From Gaeumannomyces sp. JS-464 (taxonomy: Eukaryota; Ascomycota; Sordariomycetes; Magnaporthales; Magnaporthaceae), in NCBI GenBank assembly GCA_002197995.1, contig NGZR01000003.1, positions 1 through 64,000 on the forward strand: a DNA stretch of 64,000 nucleotides. Direction: 5' to 3'. A program made the position numbers and the translations under genes. Positions within the stretch are counted from its first letter, which is position 1, and each line of letters opens with the position of its first letter. Positions 23,101 through 32,608 of this stretch are shown one piece after another. The notes under the pieces are model-generated. The model saw only the letters and a list, made by a program, of their open reading frames with translations. It was not told the DNA's origin and ran no database searches.

Positions 23101-23974
23101 GCCTCGGACTCTCCGTAGTATGCAAGCACGCCTGTGACGGTGACAAGGCCGGCGGCAACCGCATTTCTCTGCTCATGGGCGTTGACGAGGAACTGGAGCA
23201 GCATTGTTTTAGTGCCAGCATCTAAGCAGAGACCATGTAATCACGAAACTAACCCCGAGGATGAACTTGACCACGGCCCAAGCCAGGGCAGCTTGGCCAC
23301 TGACATCAAGGGCAACGCCCTTGTCGACAGCATCCTTGAAGAGGCCGATGTGCTCGACGATCCGGCCGAAGACGTCGGCGAGGACATGCTCCTTCCCTCT
23401 GAAGATGAATCTGAGCTGCTTCTCGTCATGTTTTCTCTGGACGACTTTGGCCTTTTGAAGCGTCTCTTGAACAAGCTCGAGCGTCGCCCGCACGCTGTCT
23501 GCGCCCGCCCGGTCGCGGCGGAATTGGGCCAGGGCGTCTCGCGAGAGCCCGCCATCGGCCAGCGACAGTCCCTTGACGGCATCTTGCTGCCACGTTTCTT
23601 CAGCCATTGGCACGACAGGTATTCGGGGGTTCACGGTGTGGTTGGGAATTCAGCGTGCGCGTCAGTGAGGAGCACGAGGTTTGTGGGCGTAGACGAGCAC
23701 GCCAGGGAGAAGCGAGGGGCAGAAGCCGGGAGGGTAGTGTTGGGGCCCGACGCCGGCGGAGCTGGCAGCAGAGGTGGCAGTGCGAAGTGCCGATATGCAG
23801 CCACATGCATGCTGGTGCTGTAGAACACTCTATGATAGATGGGCATACGCAGCACAACACGCCGGGCGTGACACACTACGAGGAGGGGTCAGTAAAGTCA
23901 CGGGGAAGGTGGTCGTTGTAATACAAATAAGACAATGGGGCATTAGCAGGGGATTATTACAGTCTAAAGGGGTA

Positions 23975-25864
23975 TCAAGCAGCGGCAGCAGCAGCAGCGC
24001 CGCCCGCCTCGGCACACAGCCCCAAGCCCTGCAGCAAGTCGGCGGCAGTAACATCAATAGCAGCAGGCCTCTTGTCCTCGATCCCAAACCCGACAAACAG
24101 GACATCGTCCAGATAGCCATGGTGCCTCTGCTTGGCGGCGCGCCACCCAATGCTCGTGACGTAAAACATCTCGCTCCGCACGTGCCCGCCCTTCTCCTTC
24201 TCCTCGGCCCGGCGCGCGGACATCATACGGCGCCTGCCTTTAATCCACAGCGGCTTCGCGGAGACGCCGTGGAGCGAGAATGGGGCCATCTGCCGGAACA
24301 GGACGACGTGCGGCTCGTAGGAGCAGCACAGGCCGCCGGCGTGGAGGCGCTTGCGGTGCACGATGCTCATGACGAACGTGTTGGCGTCGGAGGCGGTGCA
24401 GGACTGGTCGGCGCGCTTGCAGAGCGTGACGGCGAGGGAGTTGGTCGCCTGGTGGATCTGGTCGTCGTCCGCGGCGGGCCCAGAAGATCCTGTCAAGACG
24501 GACGAGCCGCGCTGCGACTCGAGGTCGGGGAAGATGCGCTTGAAGCAGGCGGCGTCTGCGTCGGCCGTCGCGGGCGCCAAGTCGGGTCCCGCAGTGCCAT
24601 CGTCGGCAAGGGTGGCAAAGACGCGGCGCGGGTGCATGTTGTGGTGGACGAAGCGCTCGCCGTGGCGGTCCCAGAAGACGAACCAGTTCTTCTCGACAAT
24701 GGTGTACTGGTTTTTGGTCTTGGGGGACGAGGGGGACGACGAGGAGTCCTTGGGCCGGTGCATCTCGGCCGCGAGGGCGAACGGGTGCTTCTTGGCGGCG
24801 GCTACGATCCCCGTCAGCGACGAGCCGGGGGCCGAGAGCGATTTGGCGGACCTGGAGGCGTCACCGCTGACGGCGAACGACGGGTGGCCGCCGGCCTCGA
24901 GAGCTGCGTTGAGCCTGTCAGCGTCGACGGGCGCGTCGTCCCAGCGGGCGGGCACGCGCAGGTCCTGGAGCCACTGGCCGAAACAGGTGAGGCCCGAGTT
25001 GGAGCCGAAGACGACGAGCGGCGCGCCGTCGGGCCCGTAAAAGGCGCGCGCGTCGTGGGGACCGCGGTTCATGGCGAGCGGGCCGTACTGGGCCGACGCC
25101 TCGCACGCGCCCTCCTTTGTGGCCGTATGCGCGATGGCCAGGTCGACGGGGAAGGTGACGCAGGCCAGTACGCCGCCGCGCCGGAAGGCGGCGTTACACG
25201 TGATCTCGGCGAAGGGCGTCCCGACGCCGTCGCGCTGCGGGTGCTCCTGCGCGACGATGATATACGTGTCGGCCAGCACGGGGTGCGGCATCACGTTGGG
25301 GTTGATGGCGGTGCGGTCGCCGAACTGGATCGGGAAGTAGGTGCCGCCGCTGCCCGAGTTGCCAGCCGTGGCCCCTGTTTTGCCCTGGGCGTCGAGCGCA
25401 ACGGTGCCGGCCGAGGACAGGGCGATGTGGGTGTGTGGCACCGAGTCGGATGCGCCTTGGAACGGGTCGTCGTCCGGCCCGAGGCCCTCCACGCCCAGCT
25501 GGCCTGGCGCGGTCTGGCCCAGCTTGAACTGGGAGGCCGGGGAGCCCGGTGGAGGCTTGGGCGGCGGGAGGGCTTTCTCCATGGCAGCGGCGGCAGCAGC
25601 GGCGTCGTTGCCTGCTGGCGTCCCTTTACCGCTGCCGCCTTTGTCCTTGCTCACGGCTGCAACGCCGTCGGCAAGCGGGCGCTGCTGCTGGTCCTGCTGG
25701 CGGCCCCATCTCGGCGTCGACGCTGCACCGCGGGCACGAGGCGAGTAGTTGGCCCAGGCCGGATGGGGCTGGGCATGCTTCTTGATCAGACGGACGGTGA
25801 GGATGACGGCGGTGATGAGGGGGACGAAGAGCACGAGGAAGCGCTTAACCTCCCGGATCAGCAT
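23975..25864 (-). CDS. Type II membrane protein with propeller-like lumenal domain (possible glycosyltransferase/phosphorylase relative)
   Basis: Start at MLIREVKR (25864), which places one membrane anchor at residues 8-26 (FLVLFVPLITAVILTVRLI). A longer in-frame upstream extension to 26173 is Pro/Arg-rich and probably untranslated. A low-complexity stem (Gln, Ala, Pro) runs to about residue 150. The lumenal domain holds NPNVMPHPVLADTYIIVAQE, GPHDARAFYGPDG, FGSNSGLTCFGQWLQDL, IVEKNWFVFWDRHGERF and a C-terminal GYLDDVLFVGFGIED. The GPxDxRxF and EKNWxxF blocks recall five-bladed propeller enzymes and the fungal beta-mannosyltransferase/GH130-like group, but I do not recognise the family with certainty. 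The topology is that of a Golgi glycan-modifying protein of about 629 residues. Ends in a poly-Ala tail. No intron and no frameshift. Confidence 0.78.
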   Translation of the reverse strand: MLIREVKRFLVLFVPLITAVILTVRLIKKHAQPHPAWANYSPRARGAASTPRWGRQQDQQQRPLADGVAAVSKDKGGSGKGTPAGNDAAAAAAAMEKALPPPKPPPGSPASQFKLGQTAPGQLGVEGLGPDDDPFQGASDSVPHTHIALSSAGTVALDAQGKTGATAGNSGSGGTYFPIQFGDRTAINPNVMPHPVLADTYIIVAQEHPQRDGVGTPFAEITCNAAFRRGGVLACVTFPVDLAIAHTATKEGACEASAQYGPLAMNRGPHDARAFYGPDGAPLVVFGSNSGLTCFGQWLQDLRVPARWDDAPVDADRLNAALEAGGHPSFAVSGDASRSAKSLSAPGSSLTGIVAAAKKHPFALAAEMHRPKDSSSSPSSPKTKNQYTIVEKNWFVFWDRHGERFVHHNMHPRRVFATLADDGTAGPDLAPATADADAACFKRIFPDLESQRGSSVLTGSSGPAADDDQIHQATNSLAVTLCKRADQSCTASDANTFVMSIVHRKRLHAGGLCCSYEPHVVLFRQMAPFSLHGVSAKPLWIKGRRRMMSARRAEEKEKGGHVRSEMFYVTSIGWRAAKQRHHGYLDDVLFVGFGIEDKRPAAIDVTAADLLQGLGLCAEAGGAAAAAAA

Positions 25865-27069
25865 GGTGGTCGACGGATGTGGCGGGACCCGGGCATCTCT
25901 CTGTCGTCGTCGCTGCGGGGTGGAGACCAGGGGGGAGGCGAGCCGAGGCAGGATGGGATGCCGGATGGGGAGGAAGTGCAAGTGTTGGAGAGGGCAGGGG
26001 CAGCCACAGCCGCACGCGGGTTTTTGGGGTGCCAATATTCTGGAAGTGCGCCGGAAGCACGGCAGCGAGAAGCAGTCGGGCCTAAATCCAGTGCGACGGC
26101 GAGGCGGTGGTAGCCTGGGCTCTGCTATCGAAAAGATTGGGGAAATTGCGCCTCCACGACCCCGCAGGTTCACACTATTAAAACAAAAAGGTACTGTGCC
26201 ACCGTATTAATGGCGCATGCCCTTTGCGACCAGGGGGGTGGCCAGGGGCTGGTCCCGGAGGCGGCTAGCCTGCATCGCGCGCCTTGGATAGGCTCGAGTG
26301 AGTTTCGCCGGGAGGGAGCCCAGAGCCAATGACAGTACCCAATGTTTATTGATCGCCGGCCAGGGCCCAATCAGGATATTCGCTCGCATAAAAGCAGGGG
26401 GCTGGCTGCTGGCTGTTGGACATGGCCAGCCCCAATCAAGGTTTGCAAGGTGCCGGTCTGGAGTGCAAAAATGAAAAGGAGAAAAGGGGTAATGATTCGA
26501 GTATGTTTTGTGCGCCTGGCAAGCCAACAAAGTTGCACAGGCATGGACATCAATGCATCACACCGCCACAAACCGGTCGCTCTGGACATCTTGACAGAAA
26601 CATTTGACGCGCCATGATTTCCCGCATCATCACTCTGCAAAACAGGCGCCAAGACGGAACGCTAGCAGACGTGGAGGATCGACCGGGGGGCGGCGCACCG
26701 CCCAGCGTAAAGCGTACAGGGACCCATGCCAGGGTGGGGTTTGTGTGCCAGGCACAACAGACGCGGGGGTTATTGATTTTTGTGATCCTCGAGCCCCGAC
26801 GAATTGGGGGCCGGATCGAGACGAGAGAAGACTAGAATCTGCGTCCGGCCCGGGCTTCACATGTGTTTTGAAGGGCCACGTGGTGCGGCTGAGGCTGGTT
26901 GGGGTTGGAACTTTTGGCACGCGCATGGCGTCAAGACTTTCCTGGCAGCCGAGGGGGGTACTCAAGAAAACCCAGGTTCGATTAGGGATATTGGGTACGC
27001 TATGTAGTATGCTAATGCACGCAGAGGCACATGCAAGTATGCCTTGAATCCGGCTCCTCCAAAAAGACC
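25865..27069. other. Intergenic region
   Basis: Holds the 5' flank of the type II membrane protein gene and the 3' flank of the acyltransferase gene. Short open frames on both strands lack codon bias or recognisable domains. No repeat or RNA gene seen. Confidence 0.5.
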
Positions 27070-28610
27070 TCAAGGAACCCCGGCCGCCTTGACCGGCTTC
27101 GGCGGTAGCGTCTTGGCGTAGAGCCACTGCGCGAACCTCACGCTTGGCTCGTCGACGAAGCGCGTGATGAGCTCAGCCGCCCACAGCGTCAGCGGCAGGA
27201 TGATCAGGTGCGGCAGCAGGAACGAAAGCTCCATGCCCAGCGGCCGAGCTTGGGCAGCGGGAAGCGGTCGACCCAGCCGGGTATGTTCTTGCGCTGCTCG
27301 TCGGCGTGCCAGCCCACGGCGGCGTAGATGCGGTCGGCCACGAGCCACAGGACGGGGCCGTGCACCAGGTACAGGCCGTACGAAACGCGGCCCAGGTACT
27401 GGCAGAAGCGCGTCTCGAAGAAGCGCTTGAGAGGCGGCAGGCGCGGCACTAGGGCCACGACGAGCGTCGACGCGAACAGCAGATAGAACCATTTGTAGTC
27501 GAAGACGGCCTGCGGCTTGAGCAGCGACAGGTAGTACCAGCCGCGGTTCTCGGCGAGCGTCTCGACCTTGGTGTCTCTCGCCGGGGTGCCGCCCAGGTAC
27601 AGTGTCACGGCCAGCAGGTGCCACATGACGAGTTTCTTGACGGGACCCGCGCCGCTGAAGCGCGCCAGGATGGCTGGCAGCTCGCCGCGCGCCGACAGCT
27701 GGTCCAGGTCGCACTGCAGCATGCCCGAGATGAACGTGGCGCAGTACCAGCCGTCAGCGATGTAGATAAAGTAGAAGATCAGAGCGGCCTGGCAGAGCAG
27801 GCGGGCGTCGCGCGCGCACCGCGACAGGGCCAGGACCGTCGTGTAAACCAGGACCGAACCGCGGAACTCGACGGGGATGGACCACAGGTGGGGGTTGTAG
27901 CGGAACACGGGGTCGCCGCCCAGGTTGAAGACAAAGGTGAAGTTCTTGCCCTCGGCGTACCACCGCCACAGCTCAGCCCGGTAGCCGTCCTCCCTAACCA
28001 GACCAAAAACCCACAAGCCCGACAAACTGAAAAAGGTCATGAAGCAGAAGGTGGTGACGATGAGCGGGATGAACAGGCGCAGCCAGCGGCGGAACAGGGC
28101 CGATGCCAGATTCTCGCCCAGCCTTGCGTGGTCGCCGGCCTGGATCAGGGCCAGCGGCTTGGCCGTCAGGGACGTAGCCCGAGATGACAAAAAACGTCGA
28201 CACGGCCAGGTGGCCGCCGGTGAAGGCGAGGCGCACAAAAGGCAGGCTGCAGAGGTAAAAGTTGCCGTCGGTGCCGAGGAGCGCTCGAAGGCCTTTCCCG
28301 AGCCCTCGCCGTCGTGGGCCCAGGCCACGTGGTGCTGCCAGTAGACCAGGAAGGCGGCGAACCCGCGGATGCCGTCGAGGTAGGCCGTGCGCTTCAGCTC
28401 GCGCGGCGCCGATGCCCCGGGCGAGCTGCTTCGGCCTCGACGCAGGAATAGGGACCCGAGGCGGCCGATGAGGGCCCTGCCCTGCTGGAGGAGGTGGGGA
28501 GAGGATGGGGCCACCCCGTCGGCGTCGCCATTCCACTGCTCCTGCTTGACCGCGTCCCAGTCGCCGTTGGCGTGGCCGTTGCCGTCTAGAATGCCCCGAC
28601 TGGGAGGCAT
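27070..28610 (-). CDS. Acyltransferase-3 family membrane protein (O-acyltransferase), three apparent frameshifts
   Basis: Start at MPPSRGILDG (28610). After a roughly 80-residue hydrophilic leader comes the family signature TAYLDGIRGFAAFLVYWQHH, then several membrane helices: FVRLAFTGGHLAVSTFFVISGYV, WLRLFIPLIVTTFCFMTFF, YNPHLWSIPVEFRGSVLVY, FCQYLGRVSYGLYLVHGPVLW. The LWSIPVEF and SYxLYLVHxP blocks are typical of PF01757, which moves acyl groups (often acetyl) to sugars or other lipid-soluble acceptors. About 500 residues, ending KPVKAAGVP. The frame changes near 28285, 28168 and 27240. Each is a one-base indel and conserved protein continues on both sides, so assembly error is as likely as decay. 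Sits between two putative Golgi glycan proteins. Acceptor unknown. Confidence 0.82.
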
Positions 28611-28837
28611 CCTGTGGCTTTGTGTCTGTACGCTATTTCGTCGACTGCAGGTCGGCGTCCCCACCGACGTTGGGCTATTCTGAAGGAACCAAGCGATGGG
28701 CGGGGCGGGTGACAAAAGCAAATTCTGGTCGAGCGACTTGAGGCGACCACGAAAGTCCAGTCCGTTGGACAGCTCAAGGACAACCTCAGACGAAACGCAT
28801 GCCTTGGAATGATGGGATCAAAAAAGTCGATGGCCAG

Positions 28838-28860
28838 TCAGTCAGCCAGCCAGCCAGCCG
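28838..28860. repeat. CAGT/CAGC tetranucleotide repeat
   Basis: Short run of CAGT then CAGC units (CAGTCAGTCAGCCAGCC and onward). It forms an inverted pair with the GGCT run at 29278-29310. Confidence 0.8.
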
Positions 28861-29277
28861 AGACGCAAAAAGGTGCTGAAATGGCGTCGCGTTTTTGGTA
28901 GGCTGTTGGTGGTTAAGCTGGAGATGGATGGCCCTCACGAGGCGGGGAGAGCGCGCAACAGGCTGACGGCGACAGTGGAAGCAGGAGAGGTGTGCACTGA
29001 CGATTGCGTCGCTCACCTGATGTCTGGGTTCGGCTTGGGGAACCGACCGGGCGGCCGTCGGTCGGTCTCGATGCTGGAGAAAGGGACAGCGTCCGTGGGC
29101 TGCAGAGGCAGCACGGGCTGGAGCTAGACTAGCGACTCGACGTCAGAGGAGACGAGACGGGTAGCCAGGCGGGCGCGCTCGGAGGCTGTCGCGATAGGGT
29201 GCGTGGGCGTGTGCTGTTTTGCGGGCGGCACGGCATCCTTCGGGCTCGGGATTTGGTCCTCGGACGAAGAATGGTCT

Positions 29278-29310
29278 GTCTGGCTGGCTGGCTGGCTAGC
29301 TGGCTGGCCG
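29278..29310. repeat. GGCT tetranucleotide repeat
   Basis: About eight imperfect GGCT units with one CTAGCTGG interruption. Complementary in sense to the CAGC run 420 bp upstream. Confidence 0.8.
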
Positions 29311-31029
29311 GGTAGGTAGGCAACGACAGGGGCTAAGGGCAAGGGGCAAAAAGCAGAGTGAGTGGGCCTTGGATTGATGGCGACAATCAGCCTCCCCCGG
29401 CACGACATTACTGCGTAAACAAGTACCGACACGGCGGCATGTGCATAATCCACCGCGTATTCGTTCCTCGGGAGACCAATGGCTGCCCGTAGATCCTGGA
29501 CGCTGCTTGCTGAGCGGGCAAAACGCAGGTGCCACAATGTTGGTTTCTTTGTTATTCCCAGTGGGCCAATAATCGGCCAGGGCGCGGGGGAGTCGGAGCA
29601 CTGACCCAAATTGGCTGGGTCTGGTGGGGCCAATGGAGACCCCAGGGCGCCCAGTGGGGACCGCAACAGAGTCGTCAACACCAAATTTCACGTCCATGCA
29701 TTTGCGACGAACAGACCTCATCAATGCCAACTCGCCGTCCACCCTGACTAACACCCAGCAGGCGCCTCCTTGCGCGCGTGCGCCAGACACAATGACAGAC
29801 GCCGGACCTGCTGCCAGTGGCAGCCACGTCCCGAAAGGCTAAACTCGGCGGCAGGACAGCCAGGCCTGCCCCTGCCTTCAGCGCTGCCAGCTGCCCACAG
29901 GGGAAATCATCAAGCACCACCGAAATACAAATCCTCATGGCCAAGTCCGACGTCATCTGTCGACGATTCTTCAGCTTATCCTCGGATCGACCCTTTCCCA
30001 GACGCCGGCACACGCAACCCAGCAGCCGATAGCCAGCAGCCAGCACCAGCCCGTCCTTCGGGTCCGACCCCTGTCTACTTTGCGGTATCGGCTGCTGGGC
30101 TCCGCTGTGGCGTGTCTGTCTGCTGTGCGCTGCGTCGTGCCCCTGGTGCTGACTGACTAGAGATATCTGGGATTGCTTTCACGGTTGTTGCTGCTTGTGG
30201 CAATGCTCTTCTTTGTCGCACTCCCTAATGGTTGCGCTGCCTCATAGCGGCTCTCTCCGCCGCCCGTCCTACTAATTTGGCCTCCATCCACTCGAGCCTC
30301 TCACTCCCACGCCACCTGCCATATCCAATAAGTACCGGCCGTTGTTCCCCGCCCCGCGCCTGTCGACTTGCCATTCCCGGACTCGATTGGCCTGCTCCTC
30401 TCCATCGCTACGCGACGACCCCTGGCCGCAATACCACCCAACCCACCCCCAGATCACCACCCATCCCCGCTCCTCCTCCATCCTCCAATACGCGCACCGA
30501 TTAGAGTTGACCTGAATATCGCGTGCATATCCGTTCCTTTGCCCTCGGCCCAATTTTTTCTCTTCTCGCTCCGCACGGCTGTGCCCAACCCGTGCATGTG
30601 TCGAGGCCCCTTCCCCTTGTGCCTACTGCGACGTGACCTCGGAGCTCGGGTCCTCTTCAACTCTTTGATCCCTCCCAAGCAACCTTCTTTTTTGCTTGAC
30701 CATTCTTCTCTTCTCTCTTCTGCAGAGTCTGTGCCGGGCGCCAAACCCGACGTTTTCCCACTACCACCCTCCTTCTTCCAACCCGCCACTCGCTTTCTCG
30801 GCTCCGTCTGCCTCTGCAGCTGGAACCACTGGAACCACATACTCCCAGCCTCGACCACCACCACCCCATCAAGTCACACTGTGACTTGTCTGGTTAGTGC
30901 CAAGACCACACCGCGGAAGCCTTGGGATAGGAAAAGGACAAAGGCGAGAAAGGGAGCAGGAAGAAAGGGGCAGGAACCGGGCCAAGGAAGGGCACTGAGC
31001 TACGGCCGTTTCACGGGCAGCGACACACG

Positions 31030-32313
31030 ATGGGCTCCCCTCCGCTGCTGGGCTCACCGCTCTCGCCGCTATCGCCCAGACTGTCCATCCCGAGCCCAAA
31101 GATCAGCTTCAGGAACCGGCTGCCGACGCAAATACGGAGATGCCTCCCTCTATACCTGGCCTGCCTATGCGTCGTTCTCCTGATGCTCAACGCTGATCTC
31201 GTCGGCATCAGCCTGCCCAGGAGTCACCGGCTAAACATCCGTCGCGAAGCCTACAAGGACTACCTAAGCGGCAAGTCGGGCCACCACTCGTCGTCGGCAC
31301 CAAAGACGCTGTCCAGGTTCCCGCGCAAGGTCTGGCAGACGTGGAAGGTCGACCCGCTGTCGTTCGCCGAGCGCGACTCGCTGACGGCGCGCACCTGGAC
31401 GGCTCGCAACCCCGACTACCGCTACGAGGTGCTGACGGACGACAACGACATGGCCTACGTCGAGCACCACTTCGGCCCGGACGGCTTCGACCGCCCGGAC
31501 ATTGTCGACTTCTACCGCAACGTCAACGCCACCATCATCAAGGCCGACCTGCTGCGCTACATCATCATGTACGCCGAGGGCGGCGTCTACGCCGACATCG
31601 ACGTCGAGGCCCTCAAGCCCGTCCACCGCTTCATCCCCGAGCGCTACGCCGAGGAGGATGTCGATCTGGTCATCGGCGTCGAGATCGACCAGCCCCAGTT
31701 CAAGGACCACCCGATCCTGGGCTCCAAGAGCATGTCGTTTTGCCAGTGGACCTTTATGGCCAAGCCGCGCCTGCCTGTCATGCTGCACCTGATCGAGAAC
31801 ATCATGGGGTGGCTGGACGGCGTGGCCGTCGAGCAGGGCGTGGCCATCTCGGCGGTGCAGCTCGACTTCGACAAGGTCATCTCGGGCACTGGCCCGTCGG
31901 CCTTCACGCAGGCCGTGCTCGAGGACATGAACATGCGGCGCAAGCTGGACGAGAGCAACGGCGTCGCCGGCAGCAAGAAGCGCGGCCCCTACACGTGGGA
32001 CGACTTCCACGACCTGGACGAGTCCAAGGTCGTCAGCCGCATCCTGGTGCTGGACGTCGAGGCCTTTGCCGCGGGCCAGGGCCACTCGGACTCGGGCAAC
32101 CACAACGCGCGCGGCGCCCTCGTCAAGCACCACTACCACCCACGCTCCAACTGGCCCAGCCGGCACCCGCGCTTCAGCCATCCGGCCTACGGCGAGGTCG
32201 AGCGCTGCAACTGGGACCCCATGTGCGTCGCCAAGTGGGACCAGGACGTGGCCGAGTTCAAGAAGCTGCCGGCCGAGCAGCAGCAGCAGATTATTGCCGC
32301 GAGGCAATTCTAG
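31030..32313 (+). CDS. GT32 glycosyltransferase (Och1-like alpha-1,6-mannosyltransferase family)
   Basis: Intronless, 427 residues. Type II topology: a short cytosolic leader rich in Ser/Pro, then an anchor at about residues 37-58 (CLPLYLACLCVVLLMLNADLV). The catalytic domain opens with RFPRKVWQTWKVDP, the GT32 start block. It continues RNPDYRYEVLTDDND, then IIKADLLRYIIMYAEGGVYADIDVEAL, where YADID supplies the DxD motif that binds nucleotide-sugar and manganese. The C-terminal part has HHYHPRSNWPSR and a Cys pair in CNWDPMC. The family adds hexoses, typically mannose from GDP-mannose, to N-glycans or glycolipids in the Golgi. Intact, with the start supported by the anchor position. A 15-base T run follows the stop. 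Och1 proper cannot be distinguished from Hoc1-like or other GT32 paralogues here. Confidence 0.9.
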   Translation: MGSPPLLGSPLSPLSPRLSIPSPKISFRNRLPTQIRRCLPLYLACLCVVLLMLNADLVGISLPRSHRLNIRREAYKDYLSGKSGHHSSSAPKTLSRFPRKVWQTWKVDPLSFAERDSLTARTWTARNPDYRYEVLTDDNDMAYVEHHFGPDGFDRPDIVDFYRNVNATIIKADLLRYIIMYAEGGVYADIDVEALKPVHRFIPERYAEEDVDLVIGVEIDQPQFKDHPILGSKSMSFCQWTFMAKPRLPVMLHLIENIMGWLDGVAVEQGVAISAVQLDFDKVISGTGPSAFTQAVLEDMNMRRKLDESNGVAGSKKRGPYTWDDFHDLDESKVVSRILVLDVEAFAAGQGHSDSGNHNARGALVKHHYHPRSNWPSRHPRFSHPAYGEVERCNWDPMCVAKWDQDVAEFKKLPAEQQQQIIAARQF

Positions 32314-32608
32314 GGTTTTTTTTTTTTTTTCGGGGCGTTTGATCAAGTGTGAATAGTCAAGGCGTTTATCTTTCCTTTGTCGTCTGTCCTTTTTCTGCCT
32401 GCAACCGTCATCCCAGATACATGACTTGGCCAGGTTGAACATGGTCTCCACGCATGTCGTCCATATGATACCACGTTTTCAGACGACGCAGATCGATTTC
32501 CTATCAAATCTATCTCATTATCCACTATTACATGCTAGTGCCAAGTGCTTGCTAATCCACCATTGAGATGCTATCAACGGTCGCTCTCTAGATGCCTCTC
32601 GCCAAGTA

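Larger units (their letters stand above)
16100..23634 (-). pseudogene. NLR-type STAND protein: NACHT NTPase with ankyrin-like and novel helical repeats
   Basis: Minus strand, start at 23634 or more likely 23607 (MAEETWQQD). The N-terminal domain contains ALAWAVVKFIL, as in fungal STAND proteins. A 61-bp intron at 23193-23253 rejoins the frame to FLVNAHEQRN. The NTPase follows: LWIYG, intron 22222-22310, Walker A GTGKSTL at about 22199-22219, intron 22111-22196, VAFFYTVMKNQ, intron 21934-21974, Walker B VTFAIDALDKM near 21823-21855, intron 21418-21475, YLWAELALNSM, then winged-helix-like FFHPSVKQFL. An ankyrin-like unit (NGLSVLHLAARFGHSSLFDLL) lies near 20350. From 19.6 to 16.1 kb there are degenerate helical repeats. 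Damage: the A8 run at 21172-21179 shifts frame, TAG at 20728-20730 sits inside the conserved block ending YAAIYLPTHA, a pogo element interrupts at 17500-19360, and a frameshift lies near 16460. The family gives nucleotide-controlled receptors for heterokaryon incompatibility or immunity. The segment between 22310 and 22540 is not resolved. Confidence 0.82.
28611..31029. other. Long intergenic region between divergent genes
   Basis: About 2.4 kb separates the start of the acyltransferase gene (-) from the start of the GT32 gene (+), so it should hold both promoters. It contains CAGC/GGCT tetranucleotide repeats near 28840 and 29280. A C/T-rich tract at about 30240-30900 before the GT32 ATG resembles pyrimidine-rich fungal 5' leaders. 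Open frames inside lack recognisable domains. Confidence 0.5.

Noticed and set aside
23774..26113. 779-codon open frame on the plus strand
   Set aside because: It lies antisense to the type II membrane protein, has Gly/Val/Arg/Glu-biased composition typical of a shadow of GC-rich coding, and shows no domain.
29124..29684. 186-codon minus-strand frame in the divergent intergenic region
   Set aside because: Low-complexity Pro/Ser/Ala composition, includes the GGCT repeat, and has no homology-like blocks.
30368..31183. 271-codon frame before and over the GT32 start
   Set aside because: Pyrimidine-rich leader translated by chance. It overlaps the GT32 N-terminus in another frame and has no domain.
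31264..32451. 395-codon open frame antisense to the GT32 gene
   Set aside because: The GT32 strand has clear motifs and a membrane anchor. The antisense frame is compositionally biased and motif-free.
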